This document shows, one piece after another, positions 7,012 to 14,796 of a stretch of 36,959 nucleotides of DNA. The number at the start of each line of letters is the position of its first letter. Positions within the stretch are counted from its first letter, which is position 1. Source of the stretch: Treponema sp. (GTDB taxonomy: Bacteria > Spirochaetota > Spirochaetia > Treponematales > Breznakiellaceae); assembly GCA_031268975.1 (NCBI GenBank), contig JAIRWM010000099.1:1-36959 (forward strand). Reading direction: 5' to 3'. The notes under the pieces are model-generated. The model saw only the letters and a program-made list of their open reading frames with translations, did not search any database and had not been told where the DNA came from. The position numbers were made by a program, and so were the translations under genes.

Positions 7012-7974
7012 TCAGTAATCGAGCGTTGAACGCGCACGGAAAAGCCGTTCCGCCGCGGGCCGGGAGAGCAGGTACACATAGGGGGAACCGCTTACCAGTA
7101 CCGGCCGCATGCCGTCCTGTTCTTCCGCCGCGCGTACCGTTATAACCGAGCCGTCTCCCAGTTCAATGCTGATTCCGCCTGAGTCAAAGGCAAGGCTCTC
7201 CGCCGCTTCGGGGGAAAGAAACGTATCTCCCTGAATCTCAAACAGGTTCCGTACATAGGCGTCCGCCGCTTCCCCGGCGGTTTCCCCGGACGGTTCCCAC
7301 GCCCAAACATTCCCGTTCCGGGCAAGGCTGAAATCTTCGCCGTCTTCCGGGGCGTCCATTCGTATCCGCTGCACCATGCCGGCCCTGTTTTCGGCAAACA
7401 GTCTGAGGTTGTACCATGCCCGTTCGCCGCCGTTCACATAACTTTTGACAAGCCGGTCCCCGGAACGGTACTCGTTTTCCCCGTTTTTGCGCAGATACAC
7501 TTCCCGGCCGGAAGAATCATCCTCTCCAACCAGGAGGTCGATCAGCGGCGGCACGGCGGCGCCTCCCCTGATGACAAGGCGCGCAGCACGTTCGGCGGAA
7601 AGGCCCAGTGCTTCGTGCGAAGAAGGTGACGACCCAAGCCGGGGAAATGTTCCCTTTGTGCACAGAACCCGGAACAGGTCGTCGATTCTGCCCTGTTTTA
7701 CCGGAACCTGGCCGCCGCCGAGTACGGCAAACCAGGCGTCGTTTATCCTCCGGATAACCAGCGTTTCGTTTCCCGGCCGGCTGATTTCTATCCGGTCGGC
7801 CATGTCCTGAGCCTCCGGGGAGAGCCACGTGAAGGAAGCGCCTCTGGCGTTTACCCGGCCGCTGTCAAAAAAAACGGTAAGCAGGTACACAACCACAAGG
7901 ATGCCGGAAATCCCGGCAAGGGTGTATATTTTTTTGGCGCCCCGGCCGCCGCCGGATTTTTTTTCATCAGCCAT
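7012..7974 (-). CDS. DUF4340-domain membrane-anchored protein of a Gld-type ABC system
   Basis: A 320-residue protein with one N-terminal membrane helix (IYTLAGISGILVVVYLLTVFF, about residues 16-36) followed by a large extracytoplasmic part. Segments such as MADRIEISRPGNETLVIRRINDAWFAV, then a sequence on small repeated beta modules (VKQGRIDDLFRVL, LGLSAERAARLVI), fit the DUF4340 family that regularly follows GldG-like genes. Its molecular role is not known. The ATG lies behind a GGAGC site and overlaps the end of the GldG-like gene by 8 bp, so it is the fourth member of a tightly coupled ATPase-permease-GldG-DUF4340 set. It is probably part of the transporter complex at the cytoplasmic membrane. 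Confidence 0.8.
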   Translation of the reverse strand: MADEKKSGGGRGAKKIYTLAGISGILVVVYLLTVFFDSGRVNARGASFTWLSPEAQDMADRIEISRPGNETLVIRRINDAWFAVLGGGQVPVKQGRIDDLFRVLCTKGTFPRLGSSPSSHEALGLSAERAARLVIRGGAAVPPLIDLLVGEDDSSGREVYLRKNGENEYRSGDRLVKSYVNGGERAWYNLRLFAENRAGMVQRIRMDAPEDGEDFSLARNGNVWAWEPSGETAGEAADAYVRNLFEIQGDTFLSPEAAESLAFDSGGISIELGDGSVITVRAAEEQDGMRPVLVSGSPYVYLLSRPAAERLFRARSTLDY

Positions 7975-9562
7975 TGCGCTGCTCCTTTCCCGGCCGGCGT
8001 TTGAACGCCCGCAGTATCCCGAAAATGATGATTCCCAGCGGGATGAATACTACGTTAAGTATCCGGGCAAACCGCATCGTACCAAGCCGTTCCGCCGGAT
8101 CCGCTATGCGATCAAGCCGGCCTGCGCCGCTTTGCCTGTTTCGTATTCCCACAACATCGTCGTCGTTTCGCAGCCAATCGGCGGCCTTGCGCATAAATTC
8201 AAAGTTCCGCATGCTCTGGCTGTAGGTGTACTGGGTGATAATCCCCGCGGCATCTGAATCTCCCACAACGATGATCCGGCTTTCTTTTGGCCGGGAAGGC
8301 ATGTCCGGCAGGGGGGGCCTGCCTTCTTCGTCGGGCTTTTCAAGGCCTGAAAACCAGCCGGGGAAAATCCCCGCAAGGCTTACGGCGAGTATTTTTCCGC
8401 CTTTTGTCTCAGTTTCTTCGGCGGCAAAGGCATAGCCGGAGTCGGGCCGTACCAAAAAATCTTTTGTCATAAGGAACGCTTGCGGGCTTGAAGAAAAAAG
8501 TACTTCGCCCGTAACCGCGCCCGATTCGGGCAGGGTAAATGTCAGCGGGCTTGCCCAGAACAGGTCTGCTCCGCCAAAACCCGAAGTAACGATACTGTCC
8601 CTGTTCCCGTTTTCTTCCTGTACCGCGACCCAAAACGGATACCGCTGCATCACCGGGCGTCCTGAGGAATCGCGGTATGACAGCTCAAGGGACGCGGGAT
8701 CCATCACGACGCTTTGGCCGACTGTCGCGCCGTAGAAGGAAATCATGGACAAAAGCCCCCTGTCCTGCATGAGCCGGGCGTCCCAGTTATAGGCAAAGTC
8801 AACGTCCACGCTCTCTACGGAAAAAAGCACCCGGCCTCCAAGCTGGATGTAGCGGTCAATGTGGTACAGGCTGTAACGGTCGAGGGTTTCCACGCCGCCG
8901 AGGACAAAAAGCGCCGGCAGGGTATCCGGTATTTCATCGCCGGGATACAGCGGCAGAACGGAAAAACCCGACTGGGAAAGAATCTGATTAAGCGGCCCGT
9001 AGTATTCCGATAAATCTTTCCGGGGATCCGGGGCAAGTATTCCGAGTTCCCGGCTGTTTCCGGCCGCCAGGGATCGTATCCGGCTGGTGATATCATATTC
9101 CAGCGTATCAATGCCGAATATCCAGGGAACAACTTCCGCCCTGTTGAGGTATTCAATGACAATTCCCGAATACACCGTGGTAAGGCTTAATTCATCGCTG
9201 CCCACATTCGGCAGCGACTGGGGCATAAGGCCGAAACGTTCAGCGTCCCGGGAAAATCCTCCCGACGGATCGCGGAAGGTGACCAGTATTTTCCCCCGGG
9301 ACCGCGCCGCGTATTCCTTTAACAGATCCGATATTTCACCGGGAGCGGGATCAATGGACTGGAGTTTGCCGGAACAGTAATACGTGATCCTCACTGTTTC
9401 GGTGATTTCGCGGTACAGGTTCCGTGAAACCGGAGACAGCGTGGAGGCTCTGCCGGAGCTTATGTCAAGCCTCCTCCAGATTCTTCCCGAAACAAGCAGG
9501 AGAAGGATCATGATACCGACGCTTAAAACCGTGACGATAACGCCCTGCTGTTTTCTTGTCAC
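7967..9562 (-). CDS. GldG-like ABC transporter auxiliary protein
   Basis: A 531-residue protein with an N-terminal membrane helix (GVIVTVLSVGIMILLLLVSG), a long periplasmic region and a C-terminal helix (ILNVVFIPLGIIIFGILRAF) before a basic tail. The region after the first helix (LSPVSRNLYREITETVRITYYCSG, then LLKEYAARSRGKILVTFRDP) matches the GldG/ABC_transp_aux family. I place the start at GTG 9562 because GGAGG lies 5 nt before it; a GTG at 9574 would add four residues and overlap the permease. In Bacteroidetes the homologues belong to the gliding Gld set, but spirochaetes move by periplasmic flagella, so here it more likely serves a general envelope export or regulatory ABC complex. Confidence 0.8.
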   Translation of the reverse strand: MTRKQQGVIVTVLSVGIMILLLLVSGRIWRRLDISSGRASTLSPVSRNLYREITETVRITYYCSGKLQSIDPAPGEISDLLKEYAARSRGKILVTFRDPSGGFSRDAERFGLMPQSLPNVGSDELSLTTVYSGIVIEYLNRAEVVPWIFGIDTLEYDITSRIRSLAAGNSRELGILAPDPRKDLSEYYGPLNQILSQSGFSVLPLYPGDEIPDTLPALFVLGGVETLDRYSLYHIDRYIQLGGRVLFSVESVDVDFAYNWDARLMQDRGLLSMISFYGATVGQSVVMDPASLELSYRDSSGRPVMQRYPFWVAVQEENGNRDSIVTSGFGGADLFWASPLTFTLPESGAVTGEVLFSSSPQAFLMTKDFLVRPDSGYAFAAEETETKGGKILAVSLAGIFPGWFSGLEKPDEEGRPPLPDMPSRPKESRIIVVGDSDAAGIITQYTYSQSMRNFEFMRKAADWLRNDDDVVGIRNRQSGAGRLDRIADPAERLGTMRFARILNVVFIPLGIIIFGILRAFKRRPGKEQRNG

Positions 9563-9564
9563 CT

Positions 9565-10293
9565 TTACCTCCACTTCCTGAAAAGAATTACTCTGGTATT
9601 GAGAAAAAGAAAAAGAACGGTGCTGATAACAAAAAATCCTAAATCCCGCGTGTCGATAATTCCCCTGGAAAAGCTTTCAAAGTGAAACGCCAGGGAAACA
9701 AAGTTAAGCGCCCCGGTCACTCCCCGGGGAAGATTCATCCCCGCGCTTACATTGTTTATCAGCATGGTAACGACAAGAACCGACGCGCTGCCCAAAAACG
9801 CCCCCGCCTGGCTTTTTGAAAGGGAAGAAAGCAAGAGCCCCAGCGCGGCGGCCGAAGAGCCCAGAAGGAGCGCGCCAAGGTATTCCCCGGCGATAACCCC
9901 TCCGTCAAAACGGCCGAGGCCCATGACGCCAAGCGGCACGGGGAGCGTAAGGATCAACAGAACGGCGATTTCCGCCATACAGGCGATAAATTTTCCGGTT
10001 ACAAGGTCCCATTCCGAAAAAGGCAGGGTAAGCAGCAGTTCCATACTGCCGATCTTGCGTTCTTCCGCCCAGCTTTTCATGGTAATCATGGGAACGACCA
10101 GGATAAACGCCACGGGAAACGCCGCGAAAAACGGCCGGAGCGACGCCTGGTTCATCGTAAAGAAGCGCTGCAAATAGAAAAGCCAAATGGAGCAAAACAG
10201 GGTAAAGAAAAGCGCGACGCCGTAAAAAGCCGGCGTATATGAAACCGCGTGCAGTTCTTTTTTCGCGAGAATCAACGCCTTGTGTTCTTTCAT
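9565..10293 (-). CDS. ABC-2 type permease (GldF-like)
   Basis: A 242-residue integral membrane protein with about six hydrophobic helices: FYGVALFFTLFCSIWLFYLQ; PFFAAFPVAFILVVPMITM; FIACMAEIAVLLILTLPVPLGV; a glycine-rich YLGALLLGSSAAALGLLLSSL; AFLGSASVLVVTMLI; and LGFFVISTVLFLFLNTRVI at the C-terminus. The loop MKSWAEERKIGSMELLLTLPFSEWDLVTGKFIA is the typical ABC-2 cytoplasmic motif that contacts the ATPase. The ATG overlaps the stop of the ATPase gene by 4 bp, and the gene ends just before the GldG-like gene. It is the membrane-spanning half of the transporter. The substrate is unknown. Confidence 0.85.
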   Translation of the reverse strand: MKEHKALILAKKELHAVSYTPAFYGVALFFTLFCSIWLFYLQRFFTMNQASLRPFFAAFPVAFILVVPMITMKSWAEERKIGSMELLLTLPFSEWDLVTGKFIACMAEIAVLLILTLPVPLGVMGLGRFDGGVIAGEYLGALLLGSSAAALGLLLSSLSKSQAGAFLGSASVLVVTMLINNVSAGMNLPRGVTGALNFVSLAFHFESFSRGIIDTRDLGFFVISTVLFLFLNTRVILFRKWR

Positions 10294-11267
10294 GCTTCAT
10301 CTTCCTTTGCGCCGCCGGAAGACCGCGAACCGGCTCCCGCGTCGCCGGTCAGCCGGACAAAAATGTCTTCCAGGCTGAATGTACGGCGTTTCATGGAAAG
10401 TATTTTTAGCCCTTCCGCTACGGCCCAGTCAAAAATACGTTCACCGTCGACAGGCGTTCCCGTGTCCGGCGGCAGGAAAAAACTCATCTCAAAAAGACCG
10501 TCGTTTTCCCGTATGTCCGGGAGGAGACCCGGAACAAGACGGGCCGCTTTTTCGGTAAGCGCCGATCCTTTAAGAACAAGATCCCAGGTGTCGCCGCCCT
10601 TGAGCTTCCCGCCGATTTCTTCCGGTTTTCCCTGGGCGGCAATGCGCCCTTCGTTAAGAATCAGCACCCGGGAACAGACGGCTTCCACTTCCTGGAGTAT
10701 GTGGGTGGAAAGAATGACGGTTTTCCGTTTTCCAAGGTCTTTGATAAGCGCCCGTATTTCTATGATCTGATTCGGATCCAGCCCCGAGGTCGGCTCGTCG
10801 AGAATTAACACGGGCGGATCGTGAATAATGGCCTGGGCCAGCCCGACCCGCTGTTTAAAACCTTTTGAAAGGGTGTCTATAAGACGGGTGCGCATCGGGG
10901 CAAGGCCACAGGCGGCTATGCTTTTTTCCAGGGCGTTTTTTACTTTTTCCCGGGGAACAAGCCGGGCGGAAGCCATGAACGCCAGGTATTCCTCAACGGT
11001 CATGTCACCGTACAGGGGAACGCTTTCGGGCAGATAGCCGGTACGTTTTTTTACCTCGACCGGATCATCTTCCACGGAAAAGCCTTCCACGGAAGCCGTT
11101 CCGCTTGTGGGAAAGTGATAGCCGGTAAGTATTTTCATTACCGTTGTTTTTCCCGCGCCGTTTGGGCCAAGAAAACCCAAAACCTGATCCGTTTTTACGG
11201 TAAACGAAACATCCCGTACCGCTTCGACATTTCCATACTGTTTCGTTATGCCCTGAACCTCTATCAT
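10290..11267 (-). CDS. ABC transporter ATP-binding protein (GldA/CcmA-like)
   Basis: A 325-residue ATPase energising the ABC-2 permease encoded next. Walker A GPNGAGKTT is near residue 35, the Q-loop/GYLPES region follows, the signature is LSKGFKQRVGLAQAI, and Walker B with D-loop is VLILDEPTSGLDP; STHILQEVEAVC supplies the switch His. The roughly 100 residues after the ATPase core include a regulatory-looking C-terminal domain (WAVAEGLKILSMKRRTFSLEDIFVRLTG). The ATG has a good AGAGGTG ribosome site. It lies 25 bp after rnz, so transcription probably starts at the rnz promoter and continues through four ABC genes. Export versus import cannot be told directly; ABC-2 systems with GldG-like partners are usually considered exporters or complex regulators. 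Confidence 0.9.
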   Translation of the reverse strand: MIEVQGITKQYGNVEAVRDVSFTVKTDQVLGFLGPNGAGKTTVMKILTGYHFPTSGTASVEGFSVEDDPVEVKKRTGYLPESVPLYGDMTVEEYLAFMASARLVPREKVKNALEKSIAACGLAPMRTRLIDTLSKGFKQRVGLAQAIIHDPPVLILDEPTSGLDPNQIIEIRALIKDLGKRKTVILSTHILQEVEAVCSRVLILNEGRIAAQGKPEEIGGKLKGGDTWDLVLKGSALTEKAARLVPGLLPDIRENDGLFEMSFFLPPDTGTPVDGERIFDWAVAEGLKILSMKRRTFSLEDIFVRLTGDAGAGSRSSGGAKEDEA

Positions 11268-11292
11268 TTTTCACCTCTACATCAGCGCTTTC

Positions 11293-12219
11293 TTAATCAA
11301 TAAAGTCGATGGGAAACACCATTCTGTCTTTTGTAAGAACCGTTTCCGGAAATATTGCCTTTGCTTCCGCCAAAAGCCCCTTCAGGTTATATTCCGTATA
11401 CCGGGGGCTGTAGTGAATCAGGGCGAGCTTCCGTATTCCCCCCGCGCCGGCGGCAATCCGGGCGGCCTGGGCGGATGTCATGTGCTTTTTCTCCCTGGCG
11501 CTTTCTTCCAGGTCGTTCTCGAACATGCCTTCGCAGACAAACAAATCCGATCCGGCCACTTCCCCGGCAATGCCGGGAAACGCGAGACTGTCGGTAACAA
11601 AGCTGAACTTGCGGCCGGAGCGCGGCGGACCGAGTACTTCCCGTGGATGGATAATTCTGCCGTCAACTTCGACATTTTCGCCGGACTGGAGCTTTGCCCA
11701 CAGCGGCCCTCTGGGTATGCCGAGTTCCAGGGCTTTTTCCGGATGAAACATTCCCGGCCTGCCCTCTTCTTCCATTGCGTACCCAAGGCAGGGTTTTGTG
11801 TGGCGCAGAAAAAAAGCCCTGACGCGGAACCCCTCTCCCTCGTGTACGACGCCGGGTTCGGTAATTTCCTTTACAATGATTTCATAATTTATGTACATGT
11901 CAAGAACACGGCGTGATGTTTCGATATACTCGGCGATACGGGGCGGCCCGTAAATATACAGGGGATCGTTCCTATCCACCTGCGAAGAAAGCATAAGGAT
12001 GCCGGGAATGCCGGTTACATGATCCGCGTGGGTATGACTTATAAAAATGGCGGATATTTTTTTCCAGCGGAGGTTCAGCCGGCGGAGGCTTACCTGGGTG
12101 CCTTCGCCCCCGTCAAACAAAAAAAGCTCCCCTTCGCGCCGCAGCAGCACGGATGTCAGATGACGCTGCGGCAGGGGCATCATCCCTCCACAACCGAGAA
12201 TAAAGGCCTCAAGATTCAT
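11293..12219 (-). CDS. rnz: Ribonuclease Z (tRNA 3'-processing endonuclease)
   Basis: A 308-residue zinc-dependent metallo-beta-lactamase-fold nuclease that trims the 3' trailer of tRNA precursors. SHTHADHVTGIPG supplies the HxHxDH zinc motif (His62, His64, Asp66, His67); FLRHTKPCLGY matches the RNase Z block around the AxDT/HxxxCLGY region; SFVTDS carries the bridging Asp; and LALIHYSPRY the late His. GSGENVEVDGRII-type features of the exosite arm are seen as LQSGENVEVDG. The start is ATG 12219 (MNLEAFILGCGG); the open frame extends 12 codons upstream, but those codons overlap a strong -10 element, so the message is likely leaderless. It is divergent from the TerB-domain gene and heads the ABC operon. 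Confidence 0.9.
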   Translation of the reverse strand: MNLEAFILGCGGMMPLPQRHLTSVLLRREGELFLFDGGEGTQVSLRRLNLRWKKISAIFISHTHADHVTGIPGILMLSSQVDRNDPLYIYGPPRIAEYIETSRRVLDMYINYEIIVKEITEPGVVHEGEGFRVRAFFLRHTKPCLGYAMEEEGRPGMFHPEKALELGIPRGPLWAKLQSGENVEVDGRIIHPREVLGPPRSGRKFSFVTDSLAFPGIAGEVAGSDLFVCEGMFENDLEESAREKKHMTSAQAARIAAGAGGIRKLALIHYSPRYTEYNLKGLLAEAKAIFPETVLTKDRMVFPIDFID

Positions 12220-12226
12220 TTGCGCC

Positions 12227-12255
12227 AGTATAGCAGGTACGGACGCCGTCGGCAA
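12227..12255 (-). promoter_or_regulatory. rnz promoter abutting the start codon
   Basis: Minus strand: TTGCCG (12250-12255), 17 nt, TATACT (12227-12232) preceded by TGC, then 7 nt to the ATG at 12219. The strong -10 and exact 17-nt spacing make this one of the clearest promoters in the window. No Shine-Dalgarno lies between it and the start. Confidence 0.65.
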
Positions 12256-12256
12256 G

Positions 12257-12285
12257 TCGACATCCCCCTCCCGGAATGTTACAAT
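12257..12285 (+). promoter_or_regulatory. Promoter of the TerB-domain/ATPase/helicase operon
   Basis: TCGACA (12257-12262), 17 nt, TACAAT (12280-12285) preceded by TGT (extended -10), then 6 nt to the ATG at 12292. It is nested back-to-back with the rnz promoter (-35 boxes one base apart), so polymerase binding at the two is probably mutually exclusive. The transcript is predicted to be leaderless. Confidence 0.6.
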
Positions 12286-12291
12286 CGTGCC

Positions 12292-14796
12292 ATGGGAAAC
12301 GCGAACCGGAACGGCGTCTCCCGCGCGGGATCAGGCGGCGGGTGGAATGAAATTTCCCTCATTCTTTACGGCGTTTCCCTTATGGAAAACGGCGCCGGTT
12401 CCGCGTGGGGCATGCCGGTAATCCGGGAAGGGAAAAAAAGGTATTCCGCGCTGGCGGTGTCCGGGGCGCTTAAAAAACCTCCCGGAGAAGGCGGCCCCGC
12501 GGAGGCGGAGGCGTCTGCCCCCGGAGCGGAACTGCCGGACGGGTATTTTTTCAGCCAGGAAGAACTTGCGGACATCGGGATAGGCCCGCTGGGCCGTTTT
12601 ACCGGGGGCGAAAAAATAAAGCCGCTGCCGCTGAAGCCTGAACATTTTTTTGAAGCCCTCCCCGAAAGCCCTCCCTGGGTTTTTTTTTCAGGCGTTGAAT
12701 TTGAAAGGGATCTCTGGCAGGCGAAAGGTGATTTTTCTTCCCTTTTCCGCTCCCACCTTGAATTCCTCCGGGCATGGGGTTTTTCCGGAGGGCTGATCGT
12801 TCCCGGCGCTCAGGAAGAACCGGCGGCCCCGCCGGAAGGGGCGGGCCCGCTGGCGGAGTATCTGCGCTTCCTGCACGGGGAAACCGCCGGGCGGGGCGGA
12901 AAAATCCTCGCCGCCATGGAAAAGCGGTTTTTTGAGGCAAGCGTTTTGCCGGGACTGGGCGAAGCGGCCCCCTTTGCCGGAACCGAGGGAATCCCGGTAA
13001 ACAACGCCGAAGGCGGGGAAAGCGTTCTTTCGGCCGGAATAACCGGAACAGGGATTGTGTTGTACGAAGATCTTCCCCCCAATGTCAAAACGCTCTCCGC
13101 CCGCTGCGACGTGCTTCTTGTCGTAGAAAACGAATACACAAATCCGGCGGCTCTTGCCCTGATCGGGGAGATTACTTCCCGGCTCAGGCTGGGAATCCGC
13201 TTTGAGGGCGGCCGTTTCGCGGATACGCCCTCCGGCGGTACGGACACCGAAAACCGTCTGTTCCGCAGCCTCCTCCCGGCGGCCCCCGGAGGAAAGCCCC
13301 CCGCCCTGCCGTTAAAGCCCGCCCGGGCGGCGGCCGTGCGCACGGGGTACGCCGAAATGCGGCGGGCCGAATCACCGCTTGTGGGATTCAGCCCGCCGGA
13401 CAGGGAACAGGCGGCCGCCCTCGATCTGCTCCCGCAATGGGAAGCGGGCCGCGTTGAAAACGCCGGGGGCGCGGTTTTCGCGGTAAACGCCCGGTTCGCC
13501 GGGATCAGGGCCGCCGACTTCAGGGAGGAACAGTCCCTGTACTACGCGGAGGCCGCCGAATCCGGCGGTTCCCCGGCGAAACCGGGGCCGGAAAAAAGCC
13601 GTCCTTTTGCGGCGCCCCCGGAATACGGAGAAGCGGCGTTTGAAAAGCTTGATGAAAAACAGCGAGACTATTTTTTGTATTGGCGGGAACAATGCCGCCG
13701 GGGAAACTATACCGCGGGCCCAAAGACAGCCGATCCCGGAATGGGCGCCGGCTACTATGTTGAAGTTTACGCGCGGGAACTGATCCTTTCCATGGGACAC
13801 GAAGATCCGATGAAGGGCTTTCTTTCCCTGAGGGATCTGATGCGCGGATACGAACGATCCTGCCCCGGTACCGGCGTTCTTCTTTTCCGCTGGCTCGTCG
13901 ATTTCGCGGCCATTTACGGCATAGGCCGGGAAGCCCTCGGCCTTTTGTTTGACGGCCTTCCCCCGATGCTCGGCGAACAGGAAAAAACCGGAAAAAGCGA
14001 TCCGGCTCTGCTCATGCTCCTTGATATTGCCCTGTTCCGTTTTCTTGTCGAAGAAAAACGGCGGGCCGAAAGCTGTCTGCCCTTCATCGAAAAACTCATT
14101 GCGCCAAAGGCCAGAAAAAAAATAACCGGCGAAGGCAAAGATCAATTTCTGCGCGCCCTGGATCTTTTTGACAGCCGGCTGAGGGAAGAATGGGATCAGG
14201 GGTTTTTTGAATTTTTCCGCCCTCCGGTTCCGGCCCGGTCTTCGTTCAGCGCGTTTTCCCGGTGCCCCGGCGCGGGCCGCTCAAACTACACGGCCCTGTG
14301 GCTGAACTTTTCAGGCCACCGTCCGCTGACCTCGGCGCTTGAGGGACTCGCGCTTAATCCCGCTTCGGTACAGCTTCCCGCCGGTATACGGCCGTTTTCT
14401 TTCAACATTGAGTCAAATCTTCTTGAACAGCTGCGCCGGGAATCCGACGAAGTCCGCGAACTGCTGAAAACCCGGGACGGGGGGGACGATCTGTTTACTC
14501 AGCCCGCCCTGCCCTTTCCGTCTGCATATAACGTGCCTGACATTGCGTCGATGGAAGATTTTACCGCCTCGCTTTCAAGCGACTCCCGCCGGGCGCTGGC
14601 GAATCTGCTTGAGGCCAGGGAAATCGGCGGCCTGGAAGCGGATGTTATTAACGCGGCGTTCAGCGCCCGATTCGGGGATCTGCTCATCGTGTACGACAGT
14701 CCCGCCCGCGACGGGCGCGCCCGTGACGGGCGGCCCTCGATCTCCGGCGAATATCTGTCTATACTGACAGAATCATGGAAATCCCGAAGAGGATAA
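12292..14796 (+). CDS. TerB_N/TerB_C-domain protein, SngA-like subunit of a Shango-type defence system
   Basis: An 834-residue cytoplasmic protein. From about residue 445 it fits the TerB N-terminal domain (LDEKQRDYFLYWREQCRRG, then YYVEVYARELILSMG and the helical LLFRWLVDFAAIYGI). Residues about 763-812 fit the TerB C-terminal domain (RRALANLLEAREIGGLEADVINAAF...FGDLLI). The first 445 residues are not recognisable to me: they include Pro/Ala/Gly-rich linkers, a WVFFSGVEFERDLWQA segment near 125-140 and a Rossmann-like strand-helix (CDVLLVVENEYTNPAAL) near 272. The start is ATG 12292, next to a strong promoter. It overlaps the ATPase gene by 22 bp. The gene order TerB-ATPase-helicase matches Shango, where this subunit is essential but mechanistically unclear. 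Family role inferred; domain calls fairly sure. Confidence 0.75.
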   Translation: MGNANRNGVSRAGSGGGWNEISLILYGVSLMENGAGSAWGMPVIREGKKRYSALAVSGALKKPPGEGGPAEAEASAPGAELPDGYFFSQEELADIGIGPLGRFTGGEKIKPLPLKPEHFFEALPESPPWVFFSGVEFERDLWQAKGDFSSLFRSHLEFLRAWGFSGGLIVPGAQEEPAAPPEGAGPLAEYLRFLHGETAGRGGKILAAMEKRFFEASVLPGLGEAAPFAGTEGIPVNNAEGGESVLSAGITGTGIVLYEDLPPNVKTLSARCDVLLVVENEYTNPAALALIGEITSRLRLGIRFEGGRFADTPSGGTDTENRLFRSLLPAAPGGKPPALPLKPARAAAVRTGYAEMRRAESPLVGFSPPDREQAAALDLLPQWEAGRVENAGGAVFAVNARFAGIRAADFREEQSLYYAEAAESGGSPAKPGPEKSRPFAAPPEYGEAAFEKLDEKQRDYFLYWREQCRRGNYTAGPKTADPGMGAGYYVEVYARELILSMGHEDPMKGFLSLRDLMRGYERSCPGTGVLLFRWLVDFAAIYGIGREALGLLFDGLPPMLGEQEKTGKSDPALLMLLDIALFRFLVEEKRRAESCLPFIEKLIAPKARKKITGEGKDQFLRALDLFDSRLREEWDQGFFEFFRPPVPARSSFSAFSRCPGAGRSNYTALWLNFSGHRPLTSALEGLALNPASVQLPAGIRPFSFNIESNLLEQLRRESDEVRELLKTRDGGDDLFTQPALPFPSAYNVPDIASMEDFTASLSSDSRRALANLLEAREIGGLEADVINAAFSARFGDLLIVYDSPARDGRARDGRPSISGEYLSILTESWKSRRG

